Of a stretch of DNA of 39,272 nt, positions 1-7,852 are shown piece after piece (the first letter of the stretch is position 1; the number at the start of each line of letters is the position of its first letter). Source of the stretch: Planctomycetales bacterium (GTDB lineage: Bacteria > Planctomycetota > Planctomycetia > Isosphaerales > Isosphaeraceae); the NCBI GenBank assembly GCA_027452145.1, contig DAIDHB010000042.1, positions 1 to 39,272 of the forward strand, given 5' to 3'. The translations under genes were made by a program, and so were the position numbers. Below the pieces are notes generated by a model. It searched no databases and was not told the origin of the DNA. It worked only from the letters and a program-made list of their open reading frames with translations.

Positions 1-144
1 CGTAGCGTGGCGGCGCTGGAGGCGGCGATCATGGAGTATCTGGCGGCCCATAACGAGAATCCTCGGCCCTTCGTGTGGACCGCCGATGCCGACCTGATCC
101 TGGATCGCGTCAAGCGGGTTTGTGAGCGAATTTCCAACTCATGA
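1..144 (+). CDS. IS630-family transposase, C-terminal end (cut by window edge)
   Basis: An open frame enters from the left edge and ends at TGA 142-144, giving 47 residues. It reads MEYLAAHNENPRPF, then VWTADADLILDRV, then a Lys-Arg-rich helix ending in RISNS. This matches the end of IS630/Tc1-mariner transposases, where a Pro-x-Pro-Phe-x-Trp-Thr segment and a final helix follow the last catalytic acid of the DDE domain. The catalytic residues lie outside the window, so it cannot be said whether the element is intact. No clear terminal inverted repeat was found in the 200 bp downstream. The identification rests on a short tail. Confidence 0.72.
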   Translation, partial: RSVAALEAAIMEYLAAHNENPRPFVWTADADLILDRVKRVCERISNS

Positions 145-362
145 CACTAGATGTTCATGGGATACGGTCGATAGCGAACCACTTGCCGCCGGCCATCCGG
201 CGGCCTATACCAACGAAATCGGCTGATCGCGACCGCTCCCACGCCGCATTTTCTGCTGCCTTCGGCGGCATCACGTTTGCTCCTCGGATGACCATCCGGC
301 TGGGCTTCCGATGTGTCGGGGGCCCTCGGGGAGATCCGGACTTCTGGAGGAGATTCAACACC
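145..362. other. Spacer after the transposase; no gene seen
   Basis: An open frame spans this stretch in phase with the next gene, but its predicted peptide is Arg/Pro-rich and unlike a protein. A good ribosome binding site (GGAGGAG) sits just before 363. The right end of the IS630 element and the promoter of the next gene probably lie here, but neither is clear. Confidence 0.4.
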
Positions 363-620
363 ATGACGAGCATGATGATGGAGCGCGGCGTCCGCCCGCA
401 CGAGCACGAAGAAGGCCACGTCACCCAGGCGATCGAGCACTACACGAGCATGGTCCCCTCGGGAACCTATCTGAGCGTGGCCGTCGGCTGCATCGGCGTC
501 TCCGCGATCCTGCACGCGCTGGGGCGCAAGCACGATGCGCAGTTCGTCGGGCACTGGGTGCCGACGATCCTGATCCTCGGGCTGTACAACAAGTTGGTGA
601 AGCAGCACGGCTCGCACTGA
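363..620 (+). CDS. Small two-helix membrane protein (85 aa), unknown function
   Basis: The frame is open from 141, but I start it at ATG 363 because GGAGGAG precedes this codon at normal spacing and the upstream peptide is not protein-like. The 85-residue product begins MTSMMMERGVRP and has a short charged, His/Glu-rich head. Two hydrophobic segments follow, at about residues 34-50 (GTYLSVAVGCIGVSAIL) and 60-78 (FVGHWVPTILILGLYNKL), with a basic tail. It is probably a small inner-membrane protein of a type often seen as a hypothetical in planctomycetes. No function can be assigned. Confidence 0.6.
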   Translation: MTSMMMERGVRPHEHEEGHVTQAIEHYTSMVPSGTYLSVAVGCIGVSAILHALGRKHDAQFVGHWVPTILILGLYNKLVKQHGSH

Positions 621-865
621 GCCGGACTTCTGACCGCAATGGATGCGGCCGGTGCGCGAGGGAGCGCGCGCCGGTCGCTCTTCGATCCGCTTCCGACCGT
701 CCTATCCTCCATCATCCCATCGCTCCGCCCTGGCGCATGATGTCCGCGCCCGCGGCTTGCTTCGTCCGGCCGATCGGTGCATCATCGGTCGATGGTCCCG
801 GGGTCGCTCCCGGATGACCCCGAATGACCGACCCACCCACCCGGAAGCGAGCAGGTCAACCCGCC

Positions 866-3800
866 ATGATCCCCACTCGCCTGCCGACGGCCGCCCTGGC
901 CGTCCTGCTGCTCCATGCCGCGTCCGCCAGTCTGGCTCGTGCGCAGGCGCACGCAACGGCGCCCGGCCGCCCCGAACAGGCGAAGCTGACCCGCTTCCCG
1001 ATGAAGCCGCCCGCCGAGGCGCTGCGCGCCATCGTGCCGCGCCCCGGATTTCGCGCCGAGATGGTGGCGGCCGAGCCGCTTTTGCGCAGCCCGGTGGCGA
1101 TCGACGTCGACGAGGACGGCCGGCTGTATGTCGCCGAGTACCCCGAATACAACCAGTACGCGACGGGCGCCCGCAAGAATCCGCGTCTGGCTCATGAGCG
1201 GGGATGCATCCGGATGCTCGAGGACGCCGACGGCGACGGTGTGTACGAACGGAGTACGCTATTCGCCGCGAACGTGCCGATGGCGACGGCGGTCGCCTGC
1301 TGGGACGGGGGCATCTATGTCGGCTCCGCACCCGATCTGCTCTATCTGAAGGACACCAACGGCGATGGCAAGGCCGACGTCCGGCGCGTCGTCGTCACCG
1401 GCTTCGGCACGGACCCGGCCGGCGAGGGGATGCTCAACTCCTTCCGCTGGGGGCCAGATAACCGCTTCCACATATCGACGGGCCTCGACGGCGGCCAGGT
1501 GCGCAGGGGCGATCGCGCGGCCGCCCGCACGGTCTCGGCGCGGGGCTACGGGCTGCTGCTCGACCCGCGGGGCGAGTCGTTCGAGCTCACCGGCGGCGGC
1601 GGGCAGTACGGGATGAGCCTCGATGACTGGGGCCGGACGTACGTTTGCGCCAACAGCGAGCCGTTCAACCTGGTGATGTACGACGCTCGCTACATCGCGC
1701 GGAACCCGTATCTCCGCGTGCCGGCCGCGGCGGTCAACGTCGCCCCGGCGGGGAAGTTCACGAAGCTTCATCGGATCAGCCCGGTCGAGCCCTGGCGAGT
1801 CCTGCGCACCACGATGCGCACGCAGGGACAGTTCCAGGGTTCGGACGAGGGGGGCTCGCCGTCGGGGTTCTTCACGGGCGCGTCGGGCGTCATCGTGTAT
1901 CGCGGCGATGCGTATCCGGCCGAGTTCCGGGGCAACCTGTTCGTCGGCGAGGTTTCGAACAACCTGATCCACCGCGCCGTGCCGGATCCGCGTGGATTAC
2001 TCGTGACGGCCCGCGAGGTCGAGCCCGCGCGCGAATTCGTCGCGTCGCGCGACTGCTACTTCCGCCCGGTGTCCATGCTCAACGGGCCGGATGGCTGCCT
2101 GTGGGTCGTGGACATGTGCCGGGAGCTGATCGAGGGCGCCGCATTCCTGCCGCCAAGCGTTCTCGAACAGATGGACGTGACCAGCGGAGTCGACCGCGGG
2201 CGGATCTGGCGGATCGCGCCCATCGGCGGGCGGCGGCGGATTCCGCGGCTGGGCAAGTCCACCACGGCCGAGCTGGTCGCGCTGCTGGAGCATCCCGACG
2301 GCTGGCATCGCGACACCGCCGCTCGGTTGCTCTATCAGCGGCAGGACCGCACCGAAGTCGCGGCCCTGCGGAAGCTGGCGGCCGGGTCGAAGTCGCCAGT
2401 CGGGCGGGCGCAGGCGCTGTCGACCCTCGCCGGCCTGGGCGCACTGGATCCAACCGACGTCCTGGCGGCGCTCGGCGACGGCGATCCGCGAGTCCGCGTC
2501 CGCGCGCTGCGACTGGCGGAGTCGTTCCCGGCCGACGAGCGGATCGCCCGGCGGATGGCCGAGCTGGCGGCCGACGACGAGCTGATGGTTCGCTTTCAGC
2601 TTGCGTTCTCGCTGGGCGCGCTGCCGGGCCAGAATCCAGTTGCGCCGCTGGCGGCGCTCGCTCGCCGAGAAGCGGCCGATTCCTGGATCCGGACGGCGAT
2701 CCTCAGCTCGGTGATGGGCTGCACCGGCGCCCTCTTCACGCGGCTGACCGAGGGCGACGAGTTCCGCACCTCGGCCGACGGCCGCGCCTTTTTGTCGGCC
2801 CTGGTCGCCCAGACCGGCGCGTCGGAGCGGCCCGACGACCTGGGTGCGATCGTCGCCGCACTCGACGGCCCGCTGGCTGGCGAGACCGACCTGGTGCGCG
2901 GCCTCGTCCTGGCGCTGATGGAGACGAACTCGCCGGCCGTCCGCGCGCGGCTGGCTGATGCGCGGAGCGGGCGGGTCCGCTCGATCCTCGACGGCCTGAT
3001 TGCCGACGCCCGTACCATGGCCCTGAATGACGACGGGCCGATCGCCGCGCGGGTCGCCGCAGTCCGCACGCTCCGGTTCGCCGGGGCGGCGGAGGCCGAG
3101 GGGCCGCTGACCGAGCTGCTTTCGCCGCGGCACCCGGCCGAGGTCCAGGCGGAGGCCGTCGGGACGCTGGCCGGATTTGACGACCCGCGGATACCTCCGA
3201 TCTTGCTTCGCGCGTGGCCCGGTATGAGCCCGAAGCTCCGCGCCTCGGCGGCCGAGGCGCTCTGCTCGCGCCCGGCGTGGCTCGGTGCGTTCCTCGACGC
3301 GATCGAGCATGGCAAAATCGCCCGCGCCGACCTCGATCCGGCCCGGCTCGCGCTGCTGAAGTCCTATCCCGATGCCGCCGTACAGAAGCGAGTCGAGCAT
3401 TTGCTGGGCGGCGCGCAGGCCCGGCGTCAGGATGTGGTGGCCGCCTATCAGAAGGCGTTGAAGATGTCCGGCGACCCGGCGCGGGGTAAACAGGTCTTCG
3501 CCGCGCAGTGCTCATCGTGCCACCGGCTCGAAGGGGTGGGCCGGGCGGTCGGCGAGGATCTGGCCGCGGTTCGCAACCGAGGGCTCGACGCCGTGCTGCT
3601 CAACATCCTCGACCCGAACCGCGAGGTGAAGCCGCAGTTCGTCAGCTACGTCCTCGTCACGACGAGCGGGCGAGTGCTCACGGGATTGATCATCGTCGAG
3701 ACGCCCAACTCGCTCACAATCCGCCAGCCCGACGGCCGCGAGGAGACCGTGCTTCGCAAGGACATCGACGAGCTGCGTAGCACGGGCCTGTCCTACATGC

Positions 3801-3874
3801 CCGAGGGCCTCGAGCGGCAGATCGACGTCCCCGCGATGGCCGACCTGCTGGCGTACCTGAATTCGATCAAATGA
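866..3874 (+). CDS. PVC-type membrane-bound dehydrogenase / HEAT-repeat / heme-binding c-type cytochrome fusion
   Basis: A 1002-aa exported protein. I start it at ATG 866 rather than the in-frame ATG 824 because the peptide from 866 begins directly with a signal sequence (MIPTRLPTAALAVLLLHAAS). After it come a beta-propeller dehydrogenase-like domain of the PVC family (about residues 40-460, with repeated Asp-rich DxDxDG turns), HEAT-like helical repeats (about 460-860) and a C-terminal cytochrome c module. That module has one CxxCH motif (CSSCH, about residue 882) and the Pirellula/Verrucomicrobium-type tail with LNILDPNREVKPQF and TGLIIVETPNS. In this family the propeller is thought to oxidise sugars or alcohols and pass electrons to the heme in the periplasm; the substrate is unknown. 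It appears monocistronic. Family placement is firm, the reaction is not. Confidence 0.93.
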   Translation: MIPTRLPTAALAVLLLHAASASLARAQAHATAPGRPEQAKLTRFPMKPPAEALRAIVPRPGFRAEMVAAEPLLRSPVAIDVDEDGRLYVAEYPEYNQYATGARKNPRLAHERGCIRMLEDADGDGVYERSTLFAANVPMATAVACWDGGIYVGSAPDLLYLKDTNGDGKADVRRVVVTGFGTDPAGEGMLNSFRWGPDNRFHISTGLDGGQVRRGDRAAARTVSARGYGLLLDPRGESFELTGGGGQYGMSLDDWGRTYVCANSEPFNLVMYDARYIARNPYLRVPAAAVNVAPAGKFTKLHRISPVEPWRVLRTTMRTQGQFQGSDEGGSPSGFFTGASGVIVYRGDAYPAEFRGNLFVGEVSNNLIHRAVPDPRGLLVTAREVEPAREFVASRDCYFRPVSMLNGPDGCLWVVDMCRELIEGAAFLPPSVLEQMDVTSGVDRGRIWRIAPIGGRRRIPRLGKSTTAELVALLEHPDGWHRDTAARLLYQRQDRTEVAALRKLAAGSKSPVGRAQALSTLAGLGALDPTDVLAALGDGDPRVRVRALRLAESFPADERIARRMAELAADDELMVRFQLAFSLGALPGQNPVAPLAALARREAADSWIRTAILSSVMGCTGALFTRLTEGDEFRTSADGRAFLSALVAQTGASERPDDLGAIVAALDGPLAGETDLVRGLVLALMETNSPAVRARLADARSGRVRSILDGLIADARTMALNDDGPIAARVAAVRTLRFAGAAEAEGPLTELLSPRHPAEVQAEAVGTLAGFDDPRIPPILLRAWPGMSPKLRASAAEALCSRPAWLGAFLDAIEHGKIARADLDPARLALLKSYPDAAVQKRVEHLLGGAQARRQDVVAAYQKALKMSGDPARGKQVFAAQCSSCHRLEGVGRAVGEDLAAVRNRGLDAVLLNILDPNREVKPQFVSYVLVTTSGRVLTGLIIVETPNSLTIRQPDGREETVLRKDIDELRSTGLSYMPEGLERQIDVPAMADLLAYLNSIK

Positions 3875-3929
3875 GCCCCGGGCAAGGTGTTCACGGTGGG
3901 CCGAGCGGTTTCCTCGCGTCTGAGATCGA

Positions 3930-4655
3930 TCAGGCCTCGCTCGCAGCCGAGTGGATTCGCGCTTTGCGAGCGTGCCACAGGCGAGCCAGCCAGCCGGCAG
4001 CAAGGCAGACGACGGTGGCGCAGGTGGGCTCCGGGACGGCGGTCATGGACGTGATGACCCCCTGGTACTCGACGTTTCCCCCGGCCGACTTCTGGATGTA
4101 ATCGAGCTGAGTCGTCGTGAAATCGGAGAGGGAGAGCGTACCCGGGACCCCCAGCGTGGACTTCGCCATCAGATTTGCCGTGGGATTCGACAGGATCAGC
4201 GTGAGCGATGAGGACGGATCGCTATCCCCAATCCGGGCCTCGGAAGAAGGGGGTGTCGGATCCGACGGCCCATAAGCGGGCGTGTACTCCATCGTCATGA
4301 AGAAGTTGTTCGGCCCGAGCAGCTTGCTCGCGTCGCCGATGGAGAGGCTCATCCCCGCGGCATCGGAGGAAGTGCCCCGGGACGAGTATTCCGTGAAGCC
4401 CTCGAACCCCAGGGCGGTTCCTTGCGAAGGATTGTACCAGAACGATCCGGAGAACGGAGTGCCCGCGGCCACTCCCGTCGAGGCCGGTGCGGTCGTGATC
4501 ACTCCGCTGAAATCATACCGGATCGGTGACGCGAACGAAGGCGTCGAGAGAACAAGGCAGGTCGAGGCGATCATCATCAGCCGCGGAGCAAGCCGGTAAA
4601 CAGACCGGACGGATCCATCCATCGGCGGTTTCGATCCTTGCGCAAACCGGCTCAT
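3930..4655 (-). CDS. PEP-CTERM-like exported protein
   Basis: A 241-aa protein read from ATG 4655, which has a strong ribosome binding site (AAGGAGGA) about 9 nt upstream. After a basic head, a hydrophobic signal segment ends near TPSFASP. The middle is Ser/Thr/Gly-rich and beta-like, with motifs such as YDFSGVITT and GTPFSGSFWYNP. The C-terminus has VPEP, a hydrophobic helix (CATVVCLAAGWLARLW) and a basic cluster (HARKAR), the layout of a PEP-CTERM sorting signal handled by an exosortase. No exosortase lies in the window. It is probably a secreted or surface protein of unknown role. It converges on the preceding gene with a 55-bp gap. Confidence 0.75.
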   Translation of the reverse strand: MSRFAQGSKPPMDGSVRSVYRLAPRLMMIASTCLVLSTPSFASPIRYDFSGVITTAPASTGVAAGTPFSGSFWYNPSQGTALGFEGFTEYSSRGTSSDAAGMSLSIGDASKLLGPNNFFMTMEYTPAYGPSDPTPPSSEARIGDSDPSSSLTLILSNPTANLMAKSTLGVPGTLSLSDFTTTQLDYIQKSAGGNVEYQGVITSMTAVPEPTCATVVCLAAGWLARLWHARKARIHSAASEA

Positions 4656-4746
4656 GATCGTTGTCCTCCTTGACAGGTGGATCCATCATCGCGGGGAGTG
4701 TTATGCCGCAGTAGGACAAAAACCGCAACCCGAGTTCCCTCGGCCC

Positions 4747-5580
4747 TCACCGGCTCGCGCCGGGCACCTCGTCGAGCAGGCGGATCTCGACGTTGCGGAA
4801 GTAGATCTCGGCCGCCTCGATCTCCAGGGCGATCCGGCCGCGGGTCACGGGCTGGGGCGGTCCTTTCTTCTCCGGGTCGACCAGGCGGATGCCGGTCCCC
4901 TTGCTCACCACCTGGCCGTTCAGGATGTGCGTGGTGGTGTCGCCCCGCGCGATGATCTCGGACGTGTTCCAGCCGTCGCGCTCGTAGTCGCCGGCAAGGT
5001 GCCTGAGGTAGGCGATGCCCTCGCCTCCCAGCAAATAAGGTGCGCCCCCCTGCTCTCCCGGCTGGAAAGTCGGCATCTTCTCCGATCGCGTCTTCGGATC
5101 GATCGTGGTGTCGAGCTGCATGCCGTACAGCGCGATCAGGTCGCCGACGTTCGTCTGCTCGACCTGGTACTGGAGCGCCCTGGGCCAGACCTGGTCCTTG
5201 CCGAGGATGTGGTAGTACAACCCGGCGTCGCGCTTCAGCTTGTACCGCGGCTCGAACTTCTTGGTGCCCCAGCGGTACTGGAACCGGAAGTGATAGTTGC
5301 CGTATTCCTTCTCGGTCGCAATGTAGCCCATCACGACGTTACTGGCCTCGGGGGCGTCCTTGTAGAGGTGGATCGCGCCGTCCTCGATCGTGATGACGTG
5401 GTCAGGGTCCTGGTTCTTGCCGTGTTTCTGGAGGAACGTGTACCAGCCGGTCAGGTCGCGGCCGTTGAACAGCGGCGTCCAGTTCGGCGCGGGCGCCGGG
5501 GCCTGAGCCTGGGCCTCGCCCGGCGGTGAGAAACCGAGGACTGCCAGGCTCATGGCAAGGGAGGTTGCGATCGCGATCAT
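4747..5580 (-). CDS. DUF1080 (3-keto-disaccharide hydrolase-like) secreted protein
   Basis: A 277-aa product from ATG 5580, preceded by AAAAGGGG. An N-terminal signal peptide (MIAIATSLAMSLAVLGF) ends near GEAQAQA. The rest is one DUF1080 domain, a concanavalin-like beta sandwich. It shows the usual opening WTPLFNGRDLTGWYTF, the YGNYHFRFQYRWGT strand, a DAGLYYHI segment, a DGWNTSEIIARGD strand and the ending RGRIALEIEAAEIYFRNVEIR. Members have been linked to sugar binding or hydrolysis of 3-keto-glycosides, and they are strongly expanded in planctomycetes. The substrate cannot be read from the sequence. It lies downstream of arfB on the same strand, separated by a terminator-like hairpin. Confidence 0.9.
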   Translation of the reverse strand: MIAIATSLAMSLAVLGFSPPGEAQAQAPAPAPNWTPLFNGRDLTGWYTFLQKHGKNQDPDHVITIEDGAIHLYKDAPEASNVVMGYIATEKEYGNYHFRFQYRWGTKKFEPRYKLKRDAGLYYHILGKDQVWPRALQYQVEQTNVGDLIALYGMQLDTTIDPKTRSEKMPTFQPGEQGGAPYLLGGEGIAYLRHLAGDYERDGWNTSEIIARGDTTTHILNGQVVSKGTGIRLVDPEKKGPPQPVTRGRIALEIEAAEIYFRNVEIRLLDEVPGASR

Positions 5581-5606
5581 GAGTTCCCCTTTTTTTGAAT
5601 CCCGGA

Positions 5607-5658
5607 CAAAACGGGACGGGCACTTCGCGGACTCGGAGTCGGCCCTCGTCCCGTCCCG
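5607..5658 (-). terminator. Intrinsic terminator-like hairpin downstream of arfB
   Basis: Read on the minus strand, CGGGACGGG (5650-5658) pairs perfectly with CCCGTCCCG (5612-5620) across a 29-nt loop and is followed by TTTTG. It lies just after the arfB stop and just before the DUF1080 start, so it would separate those two transcripts. The loop is long and the T run short, so efficiency is uncertain. Confidence 0.55.
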
Positions 5659-5672
5659 GCGTGTTTGAGGCT

Positions 5673-6098
5673 TCAGTCGTCGGCCGACCCGGGCGGGCGG
5701 CGGCCCTGCTTGGTCTCGCCGCGGCGCCGCTTGCTCTCGAGCCTTCTTCGGCGCGAGCCGGCGGTGGGCCGGGTCGCGTGGCGCGGGCGGGGCCGTTCGC
5801 AGGCGCGGCGGATCAGTTCGACGAGGCGGTCGATCGCCTCGCGGCGGTTGGCCTCCTGCGTCCGGTGGGCGCGGGCGACGATGGTGAGGAAGCCGTCATC
5901 GCTCATCCGGTGGCCGGCCATCGCGATCAGGCGCTCGCGCACGTCCGGCGGCAGCGCCCCCGAGCCCCGCGCGTCGAACCGGAGCCGCACCGCCGTCGAG
6001 ACCTTGTTGACGTTCTGCCCGCCGGGGCCGGAGGCGCGGATGAACTCCATCGAGAGCTCATCCTCGGGGATCGCGATGCGGCTGTTGATCTCGATCAT
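5673..6098 (-). CDS. arfB: Alternative ribosome-rescue factor ArfB (peptidyl-tRNA hydrolase, RF-1 domain)
   Basis: A 141-aa protein with a single release-factor catalytic domain. The GGQ motif is at residues 26-28 within FIRASGPGGQNVNKVSTAV, the signature that hydrolyses peptidyl-tRNA in the ribosomal P site. There is no codon-recognition domain. The C-terminal 40 residues are very rich in Arg and Lys (RRRRLESKRRRGETKQ), matching the tail that enters the empty mRNA channel of stalled ribosomes in ArfB/YaeJ. Length and layout fit that family rather than a full release factor. A large palindromic element lies upstream, between it and the aldo/keto reductase gene. Confidence 0.92.
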   Translation of the reverse strand: MIEINSRIAIPEDELSMEFIRASGPGGQNVNKVSTAVRLRFDARGSGALPPDVRERLIAMAGHRMSDDGFLTIVARAHRTQEANRREAIDRLVELIRRACERPRPRHATRPTAGSRRRRLESKRRRGETKQGRRPPGSADD

Positions 6099-6170
6099 CG
6101 GACCACCGTCAGTCCTCCAGCCCAGCCAGTCGAAGCCCGTTCGTTCCGGCTGGGTGTCTATTCCGGGACC

Positions 6171-6249
6171 GGGAGGGCGAGGCTCCTGCCGAGCCGGGAT
6201 GATGCGACGCTTGCTGCCTGTCCCGGCTCGCCGAGAGGCTCGCCCTCCC
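6171..6249. repeat. Large imperfect palindrome (REP/MITE-like) between two minus-strand genes
   Basis: A 29-nt left arm starting GGGAGGGCGAGG at 6171 and a 29-nt right arm ending CTCGCCCTCCC at 6249 are complementary at 25 of 29 positions, with a 21-nt middle. The transcript would fold into one long stem. The form matches repetitive extragenic palindromes that are common between planctomycete genes; that comparison is from memory. It could affect mRNA stability between the aldo/keto reductase and arfB genes. Confidence 0.6.
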
Positions 6250-6264
6250 GAATCGAACTTTTGC

Positions 6265-7512
6265 TCACGCCAGGTACTCGTCGACCTGGGGCAGCAGCCG
6301 GGCGAAATCGAGCCGGTCGGGGCAGGCGGCGCGGGCCGCCTCGAGGTCGGCGCCCGACCAGTCGCGCGCCTCGGCCGCGAGCTTCGCGTACTCGCGGCGG
6401 GCGACGGAGCGGTCGCCGTAACGGGTGAAATAGGTCAGGAACCGGGTGAGGTTGCCCAGCTCGGCCTTCGTGCCGGCGGCCAGCGAGCACCGGCCGTCGC
6501 AGTCGGCGCAGAGGGTCGGGTTGTGAGCGCGGAACTCGTCGCGGAGGTTGAGGATGTCCGCCGTCTTGAGCGGCTCGAACCGCCGCGCCGCGTCGACGTT
6601 CTCGCGAATCTGCTCGGTGTTCCGCATCGAGACGCACGCCGCGCTGATCCGTTCGTCGGTCCAGATCGCCTGCAAGAGGCCCTGGAACGGCGTGAGCTTC
6701 CGCTCGGCCAGCACGGGCACGCGCTCGGAGACCTCCTTCAGGATGTCGCCCCTGGGCGCGTCGCCGAAGGCCTGGTTGGCGATCTGCTTCATCGAGATCA
6801 GGCCGATCCCCTTGTTCCAGGCGGCGTCGATGGCGCGGTTGAGAGCCGACTCCTTCTCCAGCCACGGGCGGTACTGGAGCATGATCACGTCGATCCCACC
6901 GGCCTCGGCCGCAGTCTGGAGGAGCCTGGCCCGCTCGCGATGGTGGGCCGAGAAGCCGATGAATTTCGCCTTGCCCGATTCGCGGATCTTGTCGGCGACC
7001 TGGCGGAATTCGGGGCTCTTGAGGAACTCGACGGACTTGTCGATCCCGCCGTACTCTCGGTCTCCCAGGCCGTGGATGAAGAACACGTCGATGTAGTCGG
7101 TGCCCAGCGTGGCGAGCCGCTGGTCGACCATCCTGAGCAGGTCGGCCGGCTTGCGGGGCATGTCCTTGGTGATCAGGACGATCTGCTTGCGGATCGCCGG
7201 GTCCTGGGCGAACCACCGCTTGAAGCTGGGCTCGGTGCCGTAGACCTTGGCCGTGTCGAACAGGCGGATGCCGCGGGCGAAGGCGAACCGCAGCACGCGG
7301 TCGGTGTCGGTCCGCGCGGCGCCCTGCTCGAGCAACGTGACCTCCAGCCCGGTCTTGCCCAGCTTGCGCGTGGGCAGGACGGCCGTGTCGTCGGGGACGG
7401 CCGCCTGCTGCCCTGAAGCTGATGGCGCCAGGCTCGCGGCTCCGGCCGTTGCCGCGGCACCCGCCTGGAGGAACCTGCGGCGATCGATGCGGCCCGTCTG
7501 GTCGTGACTCAT
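6265..7512 (-). CDS. Tat-exported aldo/keto reductase with C-terminal Cys cluster
   Basis: A 415-aa protein from ATG 7512, with GAGGAG 9 nt upstream. The N-terminus carries a twin-arginine signal (RIDRRRFLQAGAAATAGAAS), so the folded enzyme is probably exported. The aldo/keto reductase barrel follows: RLFDTAKVYG holds the catalytic Asp and Tyr, LITKD the Lys and DVFFIHGLGD the His. Near the C-terminus CADCDGRC supplies a CxxCxxxC cluster, as in aldo/keto reductases that end in a ferredoxin-like iron-sulphur segment. The expected role is NAD(P)H-dependent reduction of a carbonyl compound, perhaps a sugar. The substrate is unknown. Confidence 0.9.
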   Translation of the reverse strand: MSHDQTGRIDRRRFLQAGAAATAGAASLAPSASGQQAAVPDDTAVLPTRKLGKTGLEVTLLEQGAARTDTDRVLRFAFARGIRLFDTAKVYGTEPSFKRWFAQDPAIRKQIVLITKDMPRKPADLLRMVDQRLATLGTDYIDVFFIHGLGDREYGGIDKSVEFLKSPEFRQVADKIRESGKAKFIGFSAHHRERARLLQTAAEAGGIDVIMLQYRPWLEKESALNRAIDAAWNKGIGLISMKQIANQAFGDAPRGDILKEVSERVPVLAERKLTPFQGLLQAIWTDERISAACVSMRNTEQIRENVDAARRFEPLKTADILNLRDEFRAHNPTLCADCDGRCSLAAGTKAELGNLTRFLTYFTRYGDRSVARREYAKLAAEARDWSGADLEAARAACPDRLDFARLLPQVDEYLA

Positions 7513-7852
7513 CGCGTTCGACTCCTCGTTCGGTCGGGGCTCCGGCGGAATCCGCCGCCCGGCGGTGCCGTGGTCTCGGGATCATCTTGCCAGCCGTCGC
7601 CGCGCGGGCCGGTGCCCATCCGTAGGCCCGCGGGCGACACGACACGATACTCTACCCGCCGCATCCCCCACGATTCAACGCGCCCGGCGCGCCGGCCGCG
7701 CGACGGTCGGCGAAAGCCTCCCGCGTTCTTCACCGAGGAGTCATCGTGAATAAATATTCTTGATTAAAGTGAATCTGCCTTTCCGTGGGCCGTCGCTACT
7801 GCGGCGTGCCCTTCGCGATTCCGTCACAATCCGTCTCCTCGGAGCAAATCTC
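7513..7852. other. Divergent intergenic region, probable promoters
   Basis: This 340-bp stretch separates the minus-strand aldo/keto reductase gene from the plus-strand DUF1559 gene. It holds a conspicuous AT-rich island at about 7746-7775 (GTGAATAAATATTCTTGATT and following bases) in otherwise GC-rich DNA. That is a likely promoter or operator site for the DUF1559 gene. No confident -35/-10 pair can be named. Confidence 0.4.

Noticed and set aside
141..362. Longer N-terminus for the small membrane protein
   Set aside because: The added 74 residues are Arg/Pro-rich, and the good ribosome binding site is at 363, not 141.
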